Below, in pieces: positions 1-14,542 of a stretch of DNA of 64,000 bases. Source of the DNA: Selaginella tamariscina. Its lineage: Eukaryota; Streptophyta; Lycopodiopsida; Selaginellales; Selaginellaceae. A program made the translations under genes and the position numbers. The stretch is taken from contig PUQB01000658.1 in the NCBI GenBank assembly GCA_003024785.1, forward strand, positions 1-64,000, in the 5' to 3' direction. How positions within the stretch are numbered: the stretch's first letter is position 1; each line of letters begins with the position of its first letter. The notes beneath the pieces were generated by a model that saw only the letters and a program-made list of their open reading frames with translations, had not been told where the DNA came from and did no database searches.

Positions 1-2907
1 TCTGGGTATTGAAGCAATGGTGGAGTTGTCAGGAACTCTTTTAACTGGTCAAATGCCTGCTGACACCTGCGAGTCCACCTGAAAGATACCTGTGGACGAA
101 CTAACTCCCGAAGAGGGGCAGTTCGATCAGTGAGATGATCGATGAATCGACCCAAGTACTGCACCGTGCCCAAGAAACGCTGGACTTCCTGTACTGTACG
201 GGGACGAGGGAACTCTCGAACAGCTCGCAACTTCATTGGATCCACCTGTAAACCCTCTCGAGATATACGGTAACCCAAGTAAGTGGTGTCGGTCGAACCA
301 AACACACACTTTTCAAGTTTCAACTTCAGGCCAACTTCTCGAAATCGATCAAGAACGCGCCGTACATCACGAATGTGATCCTCCCAAGAACCAGACCCAT
401 GAATGAGCACATCGTCGATAAAATCGGCAGTGATATCAGGCATATCGGAAAGAAGCTCATCCATCATGCGTTGAAAGGTGGCAGGAGCTGAAGTCAATCC
501 AAAAGGCATGACCAAAAACTCGTAAAGACCAAATGGTGTCCGGAAGGCCGTTTTTGGAATATCCTCCTCAGCCATAGGAACCTGCCAATATCCTGATGCC
601 AAATCCAACTTAGTAAACCATCGACTCTGACCCAAACGATCTAATAGATCGGCAGAGTTCGGAAGTGGATAGACATCTTTGATGGTAACATCGTTAAGAG
701 GTCGGTAATCCACACAAAATCGGAGAGATCCATCAGGCTTGGGAACCAAATGAGGTTCACATGCCCATGGACTCCGTGACGGACGACACACTCGTTTACC
801 AATCATATCAGTAACAGCTGTTCGCATGGCTGATAACTCCTTTGGTGACCTGCGTCGAACCGGGACTTTGAAAGGCTTTGCATTGCCGGTGGGTATACAG
901 TGTCGAGTCTTCACACGTGCACCTTGGGACAGATCAAATTTGAACAAACTTGCATACTGTTTCTTAAGTTGTTCGATGCAGTGTGCTCGACACTCAGGTG
1001 ACGGATCCGGCATTTGAACCTGTTGAGATGAACACCACCCCAAGACCGGAATCAAAGGAGCTGTATGCGTGATACAAACAGCAACAAGCTTCTCTGGACG
1101 TAAAGGAACAGACTGCAAAGACACAGACTCCAAGCGTAATACAGGAGGAGAGAGTGAAAAATCACATGTACCTTTCGACTGCTTTAACCAATCACATCCC
1201 AGAATGATGTCAAAGACCTGGGAAGGGACAACCCTAAGAGACCCAGAGGGAAACTTACAGTTGGCACCCATAACCAGCGTAGTCAAAGTGGTGTACTGTG
1301 ATACTGCACGAGACTGCCCATTACCATATAAAATGTGCAAGACCTTATCTGCACGTCTTAAGGGTAATGAGCACCGATGCGCTAGAGAAGCAGTTATGGA
1401 AGACATACTGGATCCTGTATCCACAAGCACTGTGACTGAAAGATCATTCACCGTGCAGAAAATGTGAAAACTGGATGATCTGGTGGAACTTGCAAACCTT
1501 GATATGCATAGCGGAAAAAACATGGAGGTGAAGTCTCCATCGCACGGGATCCCTCCGTCGCCCGTACGATTACTCGTTTTCCGCAACAGATCCACCTGCA
1601 AGAGAGGCTTCGTCATCTGAAGCTCATCATTAGCCATAATGGCCGCCACAGGCACACCATCCGGAACATATGGTCGCCAGCCTGGATGTGGTGGACGCCA
1701 ATCAGGATACACATCGCATGCCCGCCAAGTATGTCCAGGTGCCCAACAGGCCCAACAATGAACTTGATTGGGTCGACCTGCATTGTTCCGATTCCTCCTG
1801 TCACGAATCCGTGGATTTTGACCACCACGGGCAGGAACTGGAGCAGGTGCAGGACGATTTCGTGGAGGTGGTCCACGGGGTGGGCCCCGAGGTCGACCAC
1901 GAAAGGCTTGTCGTGCGGGCACATATGCAGCAGCATCAACCTCCATTGGATCAGCACGCTGAACAAGAGGAGCAGGTAACCCAAGGGGAACACGGCCCTC
2001 ACCAGGCACCAACTCAAACGTTGAGCTAGTGCAAAAGCTTCCTCCAATGTGGTAGGACGAAGAGCCCGAACGAATCGAACAAGTTCGGGTCGCATAGTTG
2101 GCCATAACATACCGAGCTTAATGGTGGGCTCAGGCATGTTAGGATATGCACGCCGAACTAAATCCCCGAACCTAATACTGAACCGCATAACAGACTCACC
2201 AGGATGTTGTCGTATCGCATGCAGTTGTTGGAAAGCATCATCTGAATCCTCAACTTTGCCAAACGTACGTTTGAGGCATTCCGTTAACCGATTACTATTG
2301 GCTTGAATCTCCGCAGCCAATCCATTATACCACTTGAGCGCAGGGCCTTCCAAACATGTAGGGAATTCTCTGAGAGCACGGGCCTCATCCCAACCATGGT
2401 AACGAACAATGACTTGGAAATGATCAAACCAGTGGTATACATCATCTCCCGGATCACCACAAAAAGATCGGGGTCGAACCCTCGGATTTGTGGCCTGTGA
2501 AGAAGATGAAGGAGTACTAGAAGCAGATCCCCCGGCATGAGGCTCAGGGGGAAGAGGAGGACGAACCCTCAACAAAGCGCTCCAACAACTTTGTTTGTGC
2601 ATCAATAGCAGTAGCAATAATGCTAAACGCCGTCTCCATATTCATCGTCATGAAAACACGAAAAGGAAAAGGCGGAAGAAAGGAATACCCAACTTCTCCA
2701 CCAATGAAAGAGCGATATATATTAAAAATGTCAGATCATTAAGCTACAAAAACCCTGCTTATATACAGGAGACCTCCTGCCACGTGGCACACATGCGACA
2801 CGTGGCGCTGACACATGGCGGCCAGATCACCACCCATGTGTCACTATGCATGTGTGTATATACACATGCGTATATACATTACGTTACATAATATACAGTA
2901 TCTTACA
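1..2907 (-). mobile_element. Ty3/gypsy LTR retrotransposon, copy A (cut by window edge)
   Basis: This is the 5' part of a Ty3/gypsy element read on the minus strand. Going from its LTR at 2705-2907 towards position 1 there are a gag-like region (about 1610-2620), a protease-like region (about 1000-1500) and a reverse transcriptase region (about 130-900) with the family's signatures. The rest lies outside the window. It is the same family as copy B at 43010-47909, in opposite orientation, and the two are very similar base for base. It looks recently active but broken, with a few breaks in the visible part. Known for the family: it copies itself through RNA and inserts by an integrase. Confidence 0.92.
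2705..2907 (-). repeat. 5' LTR of retrotransposon copy A
   Basis: It begins TG and ends CA in element orientation and matches both LTRs of copy B. It carries a palindromic G-box-like CCACGTGG and a TATATAAG box, which fit an LTR promoter. Confidence 0.85.
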
Positions 2908-3796
2908 ACTCCACTTCAACGGTTTCACATTATATTTATTAGGATTTTATGATATCATTATTTAAGCGATGTAAGTGATGTAAGCGATGTTATATATATA
3001 ATCTGTATTTTGTAATATATGATATTATTAAAAAAATTACAACACATTTTTTTTAAATAGATATTATCTTATATAGTTATAGCGTAGCTTTTAAATTGTA
3101 ATATATACATTTTATTATATATAATATAACTATCATAAATTTTACTTTACAACTTTATACACATCCTGGTATGTATAGAATAATCTTTATAACATATTTA
3201 AAAGTTTAAAATTTATGTTCAATTATAAATTATCAATAATAAAGTAAACTTTACCTAATATGTTATTTTATTCATTGTTAACCTACCTTTTCCTAAGCCT
3301 TAGACAAAAGAAAATTATAAATTTTATGTTAAATATACATAAGCAATTATATATTAAGATTTATAAATCTTACAAATAAATGTTTTGAATTATAGTAATG
3401 TTAAAAATATGTTAATTTAGGTTATGTGTAGTTATGCATTTCATATTGACTACTATATAGTTATATACAACTAATTTGTAAGTATATGTGTAATTATAAT
3501 ACGTGTAAATAGATTATTCTATTTTTTAATGGTGAAAATAATTAAAAAAAAACAACCAAAGTAATGAACTTAGTATATAATAAAATTATTATTTATAACA
3601 CATTAGCATTTTAAATTTTTATAAAAGTGACGTATGAATAATAATTATAATAATTATATTGCCATCTTATATGTTTGTAAAGAATATGGTAAAAAGAGAT
3701 TATATTAATGTTATTTAGACATTTCTTACACAATTGCCACAATTTAGATATATGTATGCATTAATAATAAGAAAGGAAAAAGATAATTAATATAAA

Positions 3797-3797
<1 letters not shown>

Positions 3798-3877
<80 letters not shown>
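3798..3877. repeat. Compound microsatellite (AT)n(GT)n
   Basis: About 38 bases of alternating AT are followed directly by about 38 bases of alternating GT. Confidence 0.95.
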
Positions 3878-5889
3878 TTGAATACGATAAAATTTTATCA
3901 TATGCTATATTAAAATTTTAAAATATTTTATTTAATAATGGCATGTTGAAGAAGATTTCCCAAAAATAATTATTTTTAAATGCAAATTTCACTGAAGAAA
4001 ACAACTTATATGATATTAAAAATTAATAAGAATAAACTAAATATATTTTTTTTAATAACAAGCATAATATATATATTAAGACATGTACCGAGGCACTGAA
4101 CATTGAATAAAATAATAAATAATTTAGTGATTAAAATTTGAAATTTAATATATATTTTAAAGTTATTTTCATACAATTTTAAAAATTTATTTCAGTATAT
4201 TTTGGAAGGATAAATCAATATATCATTATAAAAATAAAATATTATACATCTATATTTTTATTTTATAATTAAAGATTAAAATTGTCAAACTTACTATATT
4301 TATAAGCCATATATATATGGTAAAATTAAAAATTTAAAAATGTAAATATTTTATAATTAAGTTTATGTATAAATTTCTTACATAAATATAAAGAAATCAT
4401 AAATTTTATTACATAATTATTGCAAAAACTTCATAATTATGACTAGTGGATTATTTTATTTTACAAGAGACTTTATAACAAGAATTTAAATTTTTTAAAA
4501 TAATAAAAATGAATATAATATATTATTAATTATGATTTAAAATTTTATGAAAAAGTCATATAAAGTAGCTATTGATAAATAATTTATTTAAAGATTTTAA
4601 ATGGTTAAATAAGTATAAATTTCTTTTGTAAGGAGTGTGATTATGCAAATAAACAAGTTATAATAGTATTAATATTAATTTTCTTATAATTATAAATAAG
4701 ATTGTTAGCAATTTACATGAGCACTTCTATATAATTCTTTATAAATCATATACACATAAAAACTATATGATTATATTTCTTTTTATTAAAAAAGAATAAG
4801 AAGTAAATTTGAGAATTAAAATATTTATTTATAAATGAGTAAAAGAGCACTTCAATAATTAATATTAACTATTTTATCAATTTATAAAAAAAAATTAATT
4901 TTAATATACATATTGATAATTATAGTTTAATTAAGGCATATGAATAATGTTTTGTACATTTTACATAAAATGATTAGTCTCATGCAACTACTTCAATGAT
5001 GTATAAGTGTGGGAATAAGATTTTTAAAATAAAAATAAAAATGCAATATATATAACTTTAAAATTTGGTTTAACACCAAATTAGTATACCAATACTTCAT
5101 TATATCAATTTTATAAAATTTATATTTATGAAGTAAAGTTGCATCACAAAACAAGTTTAAAATCTTAAGATGAACTCTCTTTAATTTATTTAAAAGTGCA
5201 TGTGAATACATTAAGTAGTAAAGAAACATATTATATGTGTCGATGTGGCCTTTCTCACAAAAGTTTTTAAGACATATATTTATGTACATGAAATAAGACA
5301 TTTTTTTTATTCAGCAAGATAAATTAACAACACAGTTGAAGTAACATATGTATTAAATCAACAATACAAAATAAAATAGTTAAATGTAAGTATATTGAAT
5401 TCATGTTGTGATATGTCCATAAGTGTAAAGTTAGTTATAAAAAGTTATAAAGTTTACTTATTTAAAAATAATCATTTTATAAAGTGTTATTTTGAATTTT
5501 ATCAAGATGATCTAAATTTGAAGGTTTTGATTTCTTCACGACAGTGTTTAATCAATTTAAAGTTACCTATATTGTTCATAGAGTAAAAATAATTGAATAT
5601 AAAATAAATGGGGAAAATTTTTTTCGTAATGTTATAAGAACATTTTTATTACCAAACCAACAATCTCAAAGTGAAATCCTTAATTTATAGATAAGTTTTA
5701 AGAAACGTTAGCAATACAATTCAATGTTAAAATTCAATATAATTCTAGTTTTATATAGTTAGATTAAAAAGGTAAATTGACTTTTCCATATACTATATAT
5801 AAAGATATTATTAAGATATGTTATAATATCAATCATTATAAACCACTAGAATATATTAAGTTGATACTGATGTTGTTATAAGAATATAA

Positions 5890-6011
5890 GAACCTTTGTT
5901 TGATAAAGTTATATGTCAATACATAACATATGTCTGATAAAGTTATGTTCATTACATATGTCTGATAAAGTTATATGTCAATACTAACATATGTCTGATA
6001 GAGTTATACTT
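5890..6011. repeat. Short tandem repeat, unit about 30 bp
   Basis: Four near copies of a unit containing CATATGTCTGATAAAGTTAT follow one another. The first is degenerate and spacing varies by a few bases. Confidence 0.8.
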
Positions 6012-6452
6012 AAGTTAAACTAGAAATTTGATGTTAATGATAACCTTAAAATAAGTATATATATTTATATTACTTATAAAATTACTAATTTTAGCTACTA
6101 ATTTAAATCCTATATTAATTATATTTAAAAGAAAGACTTGAACTAAAATTCATATGTTCAAAATTTTATCATATGAACTTACGACTTAGAATTGGAAAGG
6201 CTTGTAATTCTTAGATGACTCGTATATTCCCTGGATGGATCCAACGGCTGCCGATAGTGATACCAAAAAACAGCTTAAACTTAAACCCTGAAGCCCAATT
6301 CCCTAACAACCAATCACATTTAGTTATCTTAAATAAATTACTATTATACTTCTATTATTTGCTAAGTTTTTATAACACTTTTTACTTAGATATTATCACC
6401 ACAATCTCTCTCTACATATATACACACCTCTCCATATGTAATGGAGGATTAT

Positions 6453-6706
6453 AATACAGGCCTATAACACACGCGCACGCACACGCACGCACATACCTTC
6501 CACGACCATTTCTTGACTTTGTATTGTGCAGAATACATAGCTACGGGAAAGTAAACTGTGAGAGGCCAGAATGTGATTGCACCCACGAGACCAATAACCG
6601 CATTAAAGAATGGAAATATAAGTGATATTACTGTCGTAAAAATTACGTATAACGTTCTCCATAATATCTTAAACCCCGTAAACCTGCAACATGTAATGAG
6701 TTAATA

Positions 6707-6739
<33 letters not shown>

Positions 6740-9654
6740 GTACAAACACACATCATGTATCCGTCGGTGTGTGAACAGGTATACATACATACATTAACAT
6801 ATCAACAGCGTATATGCATCCACATGTGCATCACACACACACACACACACCTGAAAATACCAATTCTGGGGTGGAAAAATACGAGCGTATATTCATTGTT
6901 TACAAAATTGGACTTTGGCCACAACTGCGTGGCATACCACTCTCCTAATGCGAATATTGGTTGAGCAAAAATCTGCATAATTATTTAATTCATGTTCATT
7001 ACATTAATCCCTTCTTGTAATATAATTAATGATATAAACACATTTATACATATATACCTATGTGTGTATATCTACATCTTGTTTGAGAACGTGTACACAC
7101 ACAGGACAAATATATACAGATGTCAGATAGAACATGTATACGACATGTGCGCATGCATGAAGGGACACACACGCACGCACACACGCACGCACCTGATAGC
7201 CACCAACGAGATGAGTGATGATACATATATTTGCAATATCGACAAGCCAGAAAACTTTACTATCGGGAAAGCCAGAGAGAAGATTCCCTGGAGCAGAATT
7301 TCCAAAGGCAGCATATCCCACGCATCCCACGGCCATATAAAAGACCGTTGTCACAAGCACAGCAATTGATGAGGATTTCTTCATCGTCTCATTCTCCGAC
7401 GGTGGAGCTTTCAGTGTATCCTGTAATATATGTATGTTATGTCTTCTATATAATGTCGTGTGCCTGCGTGTTTTATTCGAGTGTATGTACATTACTATAT
7501 ACATGCATATACTGTTGTATTTGTGTAAGAAATTGCTATATATGCACAGACATTGATACACATCTACATACACACACACATATTGGACATGTGTATATAC
7601 CTGGATTTCGATGAGCACGGAAGAAAATGTGTAAGCGAATGCAATATTTCCAAGTGCTTGTAGCATTCCCCATGCTTTCTGAGCAGAAGTTACACCATGG
7701 CCAGGAGCTACACCAAATGCTGTTCCATGAGTTCCATCTGTTTAAACAGCTGATGAGAACATACATACACGCGCACACATGTGTACGTGCAAGTATAAAC
7801 ATCTAATGTTACACATGCGTATATGCATGTGTGTTAGTATGTATACATATAACTTACTGGCGGCTTGCCCGATGCTGAGGCCGAGACCAATGAAAGAATA
7901 CGAAAAAGACATGATAGAGGCCACATAGGAGAGCCACCACATCTGGTGAATATTCGGAATCTGCACGAGCACACACACATACACACAACACAAGGCATCA
8001 GCAAGCATACACAAATGAAATGATCAAATACATACATACATACACATATATATACCGTCTAGTAGCTATTGCGAAGTATGTATATAAGATACATATGTAT
8101 ATAAAAGAAATAGACAGATTAATTTATTTATTTTACTATAGTATGGTATACACAAGCGCACATAACATCTATATATGTATGCACATAAATATAGTAGATG
8201 TGTACAAGTACTCAAGCGATATATAAAGATATACATGTATATACATTCATATAAATCAATGTGTTGGTATTGTGCGTACACACCTGGGAAAAGATAAGCT
8301 GAGAAGCACCAAAAATGATTAAGTATCTGCCATCATTAACCTTGCATGGTGATGGATTAATTAAGTGCCGATTACGTCTTACGCAATGATCCTTGTTTAT
8401 TGCAACCATGCTTTTCCCCGAAGTTATGGTATATCCTATCGTAGCCCCGATAAGATTGCTGTATTGTGATAATCCACATAGCCATTCCTTTTCCCACCTA
8501 TTTAACATATACACACTTACATATGCATGGTTGAGTATGTGTTCTTACAAAATATACAGCATAAAGATTGACTATACTAGTGGTATCGTTGTGTATGTGC
8601 CTATATCACATATTACCTGTTGTATATAAACTGCGTGTGCGTGCGTGTGTGCATTTGCTTCTTACAGGTCTTATACTAGTATGCATATGACATTGTATTG
8701 TGTATACATACTTGTCACGTACGTATATGTATGGCAGTAATTTAAACTAGTTAACTCCATGTTCCACATAATATTATCCTCGTTTTACTTTAGGTGTGTA
8801 CATATGTGACTATCAAAATATTGTATGTACGTCTGTATATAGGCTTTCCCACTGTAGATACCGATGTTGACATGCGTATACACACACTGTGTATGTGCTT
8901 GCGTGTGTGTGTGTGTACCTAAGATGGTTTTGACAGCTTGAATGTAAGTAGTGTTGCGTTTGCCGAAGATTGGTTCAGGGCTTCTGTAGCAATCCGCGAG
9001 CAGGATAGATGCATAAAGTGTGACCACAGCAAATAGGAGTAGAATTATAGGCCCCGGAACCCATCCAAACTGCGCTATACTCCATGCTAGTGATAACACT
9101 CCAGATCCAATCACAGCCGTTATTACATGAGCAGCAGCCGTACACACATTCCCTGCATGCAGCGTGTCTGTCTGTCTGTCTGTCTTTTCTTTCTCTCTCT
9201 CTCACACACACACGCACGCACTCACACAAACACACACATATACGATTGTTCTATATATATGGAGTGATAAAGTTCTCTACATCAGTTCACATGTTATACT
9301 AATATGTATATATGTGTGTGTGTTGGTATATTGAAATATAACGTAATATATAGATCTATAAGATTCATGTGTTCTCATATATACGTGTATATACATAGAG
9401 TAAACTATAAATTTTGATTGTGTATGTAAAATATCCGTATAATAACAAAACTACTATATACTGAATTAACATCAGTAAACTTGTTTTCTTATGCATGTAA
9501 AATTTAAATTTTTAACCTTAGCTTAATAAAACACTTGGGGTATGATCTAAACAATATATTAATGTGCATTTCCATTGTTAATAATTTATTGATGTTAATC
9601 AAATTCATGAATGTTGTGAATTCATTGTATATATTATTCAAAGTGTAGATTAAG

Positions 9655-9696
<42 letters not shown>

Positions 9697-9758
9697 CATT
9701 AATAAATCCTGTTTTTCTTAAGCAGAAAAAAAACAAAAAAAAAACCTTTTTAATAACA

Positions 9759-9789
<31 letters not shown>

Positions 9790-9904
9790 TACATATATAG
9801 AAAATGTAGCCCATACTATATACAATAAATTATTTTAATGAGAGTATACCTGTTCGCTCGATTTCTTTCTCAGGAATATTCACGATCGAATCACTGGCCG
9901 TCAT
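6453..9904 (-). CDS. Amino acid permease (AAP-like), one frame break, odd C-terminus
   Basis: This would be a plasma-membrane proton-coupled amino acid transporter of the AAAP family (Aa_trans domain). Exons inferred from homology and GT-AG sites, in order of transcription: 9850-9904 (start ATG at 9904), 8919-9152, 8284-8497, 7858-7960, 7601-7737, 7193-7420, 6851-6972 and 6497-6683. Visible family motifs include AVIGSGVLSLAWS and ADCYRSPEP in exon 2, IGYTIT in exon 3, QMWWLSYVASIMSFSYS in exon 4, LGNIAFAY in exon 5 and FWPLTVYFP in exon 8. Exon 2 to exon 3 is out of frame by one base. A GGGG run contracted to GGG near 8494 would explain it. After exon 8 the next acceptor (exon from 6461) gives a short tail unlike the usual last membrane helix. 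Several introns are long and start with GT-rich repeats. It may be a pseudogene or an assembly error. It stands head to head with the intact AAP at 14543. Confidence 0.82.
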
Positions 9905-10059
9905 AGCTGAAAACAGATAAAAAAACGGGTGAAACAAGGGCAAAGGGCAAGAAACACACACTTGTATATGAAGAAGAGAGAAAAGGGCTTACATGCAGCA
10001 CACAGAGCGCCCTTTCTTAATCACCAGTGCTTAACCTCTGTTCCCCCTTCCTCAAGCCG

Positions 10060-10210
10060 TGCCCTAAAACCTATGAATATTCCCAATGAATATTCCCCCA
10101 GGTTTTTGGGTCGCTACGTTTGCCCATACTTGGCTAGCGCTACCGGCGGCGAGGCCTTGGTTCGACGCTTCATCTCTCGCCACGTGTCGAGATACGCGTT
10201 AATCCACATT
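10060..10210 (-). promoter_or_regulatory. GC-richer upstream block with G-box
   Basis: A locally GC-rich patch lies 160-300 bases upstream of the minus-strand AAP start. It contains a G-box core CACGTG at 10181-10186 in the context GCCACGTGTC, which is the ABRE type known from abscisic-acid responses. That it regulates the AAP is inference from position. Confidence 0.35.
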
Positions 10211-10854
10211 AGTACAAATATTATATGGATACATTTTGTATACATGTATACAAGAGTATGTAGGTATTCATATGTGCTCTCTCTCTCACACGCACACACA
10301 AACACATACACACTGTCAAGTATATACATACAACACTCATATTATATATAGGTTTTGCAGGGTGAATATCTTATACACATTATCTAAGCATTAATAAACA
10401 TGCATAGAAGATACCAAGAGTCCACGAACCACCAATAAGTGTGCAACTGATACACTAATTGGCTCTACACTTACATATACACGCTGCATACGTGTGTGCG
10501 TGTGTGTGTAAGTAAATATATGGAGATGCCAAGAGAGAGGAGGGCCTTCAAGTGTGGCACTTATGATTAAGGTGTATATCTAAAGCAAAGCTTTTATTCT
10601 TCTTTTATATATATATATTTATTTCTATATTACTTGCTTTGCCCTCCAATTTGGAGGGAAGACAGAACCTTTGTTTCCTGCCTCCATGAGTGATGAATAC
10701 AAACCCGCGTGAAATCTTGATGCCTTCTTTATATATGTATATTATTTATACACACACACACATATGTGTGTGTGTGTGTGTGTTTTTGTCCAGATACATT
10801 GTGATGATTATGATGCTAAAGAAATAAATCAAAAAAATTTCAAAAGTGAAGGTG

Positions 10855-11015
10855 GTAAAGTGTATAACTTAGGGTTTTTTTGCCCTTATGCATGAAACAC
10901 GTCTGGTATCAAGATGCATGTGTATACACCAGTGTACAACTTAGGTTTTCTTTATACCTTTTGCATGAAACACGTCTCCACGCGTATGGTATCAATGTGT
11001 TGTGTATACACCATG
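10855..11015. repeat. Tandem duplication, unit about 75 bp
   Basis: Two diverged copies share the landmarks CAACTTAGG/TAACTTAGG, GCATGAAACACGTCT, GGTATCAA and GTGTATACACCA in the same order. Confidence 0.8.
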
Positions 11016-11340
11016 TACACATGTAAGCACACCTGTTTACATATGCACAAGGCAGTACAAGAGATCTTCTCCGACCATGTTAAATATTGTTTTAATTCTT
11101 ATTGTGCCACTTGTCCATATATTACTATAAACGTGAATCCACTATACAAATTTATGCAGTTGTATTCCACTAACAAAATGCACTAAGAAAACGTGTATAT
11201 ATATAGATGTTACAATAGTTCGAATCTGGGCACTAGAACTTTGACAGTATCTTAGCAGGTCAATACTATGTCAAACTTTACGAAATTTTGATGCACGTTA
11301 TATATAACCACTTGCATGTTGAGAATGTCAGCCCAATAAT

Positions 11341-11464
<124 letters not shown>

Positions 11465-11826
11465 TCCCCAAAAAAAGATAAATAAATATTAATAATTTCG
11501 TATTATTCTCATTATTGTGGATAAGTCCTAGGATATGATCATTTAAACAAACTTTGCGCGCGTGAGCTCGTGCAATCACTTACATTCTCAAGGTATTTTC
11601 ATAACTTTCCTTGTACAAAGTCAAAAAGGTGGCGGAATGAAATCGGCAGAATCACGAAACCCTAAAATGACACCGGAATATTCCGAAATATGATATTAGT
11701 ATATTCCTAGTGTGTATGACCTTAGTTTCTTCGCATTGAAGTGGCGTTGTTATCTATGTTCTACATAGTTTATGTACCGTGTATATAGTTTTCTCAGAGT
11801 ATATATCTCCAGCAGCCACCGCACTT

Positions 11827-12014
11827 GCAGCCAAAGTTGACAGAATCTATATATACAAATCGGGTCCCATCTTGATGCACTCAAAGACACGTGCGTGGGC
11901 GCTCCTGTGTATACACATGTAGCGTATACGGGTGTATATACAAGTACATGTACATATGTGTATAAAGCTCTAGTGGGGACCATGAGTTTCATGGATTCTG
12001 TCAACTTTGGCTGC
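11827..12014. repeat. Hairpin with perfect 21-nt inverted arms (MITE- or miRNA-precursor-like)
   Basis: Positions 11827-11847 and 11994-12014 are perfect reverse complements of 21 bases. The pairing extends imperfectly inward (GGGTCCC against GGGGACC). The loop of about 146 bases is filled with TATACAC/GTGTATA-type inverted words, so the whole could fold as one imperfect stem. It could be a small foldback transposon or a small-RNA precursor. No coding potential is seen. Confidence 0.6.
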
Positions 12015-14240
12015 ATTGTGGGATGCCAGTTGAAAAATAAAATCTTTATATACATGGATGTATATAAGCATTACATTCTATATGTATAATGTATATATAG
12101 CTTGTTTTATATCAAATGGTTAACTTAATGTAGGTATCACATTTCAAAACCCAGTTATATAACCTAATTAACAACATACATATGTATGATATGTATGTAT
12201 GGACATATGCGTGTATGAATGGGTACCCTTTCGAGCTTTTGAAGGTACAACGGGTGTACCTTACAAATGGTCAAGAAATGTATTGGACAAATGTCATAGA
12301 AGATGCCCTGGAGCATAAACAACCATACATATATTGACAAATAAGCTTCACGAGTCCTTCTCTCTTTCCTTTATTGAAGACCTCAAAAGAATGCCCTTCT
12401 TGTCAAGATTGAGACAATATAATGTGCATATATATATATATATAACACATATGGGTGCGTTACATATGCATACACATATGCGTGCACACATGTCCATCAA
12501 ATCCTCAGAAGCTTCAAGGCGGTGCCGTGGTTATCTTATTCTTCTAGGTGATTTGTTATCTCTTTCTTCTTGCATCTACCAATCTAAAGCAAAATCTAAT
12601 CGTACTATTGTCAAATCGTATATATATTTATATTTATATTATACATATCTATATGTGTGTTTCCTGCATAAACATAAATAAATGTGAGTATGATTCTCAC
12701 ACTCAAGTTATTTATAATTAAAAAATGTACACATATGCACACACCCATGGTACGTGCTTGTACTATAGATGTGATATATGTATACACACACGCATGTATA
12801 ATTACGCATGCAAAGGTGGCGGAAATTTTCACCTAAGCAAGGGTTACAATGCAACTGTTTAACATCCTCTTGGGCCCAAATAAAAATCATGTTCAACTAA
12901 CCTTTTCATTCATTTCAACCGCTGGAAATCATGATAAAACATTACAATTTACTGCAGATAATTTATATATTATTAAGTTATGCTACATATATACACAACA
13001 AATAAAAACGTAGAAATTATTTGATGTTATTTCTTTATTAGACATAATACATGATTATAACTCCATTGTTGTTGGAAGATCCCAAACACTTGGTACATAC
13101 TTGGAATCAAAGTTTATAGTTGAAGTAATAATTCAACTACCTTTGTTTAGAAATATAAACAATGGTTTAATATAGTTTATAAATTGAATTGAACAACCAT
13201 CGCCCCATAACTTGCGTACGAGAAATCTCGCATTGGTGCTTAATGGAATATAATAAACCACAGAAAATGACCACTATTAACGGTGTTGGGAGTTTGATGT
13301 GTTAAATTTTATCACAACGTGCATATACACATCCGATACACACACACACACATATGTATATCTTTCTAGATGAAATTCTATGTGAGGTGGAGAATCACAA
13401 TATGTACATATACACATGCCCCACACGCGCACATCTATATGAAGTCTAGGTGAAATTCTTTCTATATGAGTTGGGGAACAAACCAAGTTCCCCAAAGGTT
13501 TGGAAGGACCGTACTTAGATTCTTTAGTAGAATATATTATATATTGGGTTAAAGTCTAGATTTCCTTACAATATGTAGATGATCTAGAATATGACTCGTT
13601 GTAAAGTTGCTTAGCTTGAGCCACACATTGTGGGAGGTGCTACATATACAAAGTTCTAGTGTATATACGAGATTTACTTAAACCCTAAACCCTAATAAGG
13701 TTAATGGTTATCTGCCACCTTTATATGCCACTTACTAATTAATAATGATTTAATTTTTTGGTAAATTTACACATGTCATTCATCAAGAAGTGGTTGTTTT
13801 AAATTGGGATTTTGTAAACAGTTTAATTCTCTAGGTACATGTTACTAGCTATTACTTGGGAAGTTAAAGTTTAATGGATAATTAAAAGTTAGATTCTTTT
13901 TATCCTACGTGGAATCCTAGATGACACGTATATAACGACGTGTATTAGTAAGTTAACTAATGGACAAACTATAATCGAGAATGTTGGTCTTGTCTCACTC
14001 TATGTGTCAATCAATAATTCAACTCATAACCAAACAAAATAACGAAAATAACGATATTAATATATTTGCATTATTGAGGTACATAAGAAGGTTGCCGACC
14101 CAAATAAGGGAGGTATTCCTGGGGGAAGTGAGTCTTTATACCGCATTTAAAACGTATAAACCAATTTAATTAACTTATTAATCAATATCATTATTAAATA
14201 AAAAGAACAACATTGACCGTGTACCGTATATACTTTTCTC
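12015..14240. other. Intergenic DNA upstream of the intact AAP
   Basis: No recognisable coding region. There are scattered GT/CA-rich words and a weakly repeated pair around 13360-13480 (AGATGAAATTCTATGTGAG against AGGTGAAATTCTTTCTATATG). A telo-box lies at 13679. Confidence 0.6.
13679..13696. promoter_or_regulatory. Telo-box-like CCCTAAACCCTAA
   Basis: Two adjacent plant telomere-type repeats stand alone here, about 850 bases upstream of the intact AAP. Short telo-boxes are known plant promoter elements. A role here is inference. Confidence 0.4.
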
Positions 14241-14248
14241 TTGGTTCT

Positions 14249-14268
14249 CGCTATATATATATATGAGT
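14249..14268 (+). promoter_or_regulatory. Possible TATA region of the intact AAP
   Basis: A CTATATATATATATAT stretch lies about 280 bases before the ATG at 14543, in the right place for a core promoter with a moderate 5' UTR. Many AT repeats exist in this DNA, so the call is weak. Confidence 0.3.
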
Positions 14269-14542
14269 TTGCCTCTAGTTTGCCTCAAACACAAACTTCC
14301 AAACGGGAGTGTGTATAAATTTTGAAGGGGAGTTTGCCTCTATTGTGCCATTTTTATTTAATTTATTTTCAGTTTGTGCACGGGATAAGTGTGAGAGTGT
14401 TTTTGTTTTCGTTTATACCGAATTCGATACATCGCATCTCACGAAACATTTCTCCAGCCGATATATCCAGCCCTTTTTTGTTCCTATATAACTTCCCACA
14501 CATTTCCCCTTTTCTTGTTAAGGGTGTAAAGGGCAAATTGAA

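Larger units (their letters stand above)
2908..6450. other. AT-rich intergenic DNA without recognisable genes
   Basis: No reading frame here resembles a known protein. The stretch holds long A/T runs, one compound microsatellite and a short tandem repeat (listed separately). Confidence 0.7.

Noticed and set aside
4993-5301. ORFs of 60-100 codons in the AT-rich region (also 5395-5586 and 6215-6454)
   Set aside because: Composition is that of random AT-rich DNA. No motifs, splice context or homology.
7058-7666. Long minus-strand ORF of 202 codons
   Set aside because: It is AAP exon 6 (7193-7420) with intron sequence read through on both sides. Annotated within the AAP gene.
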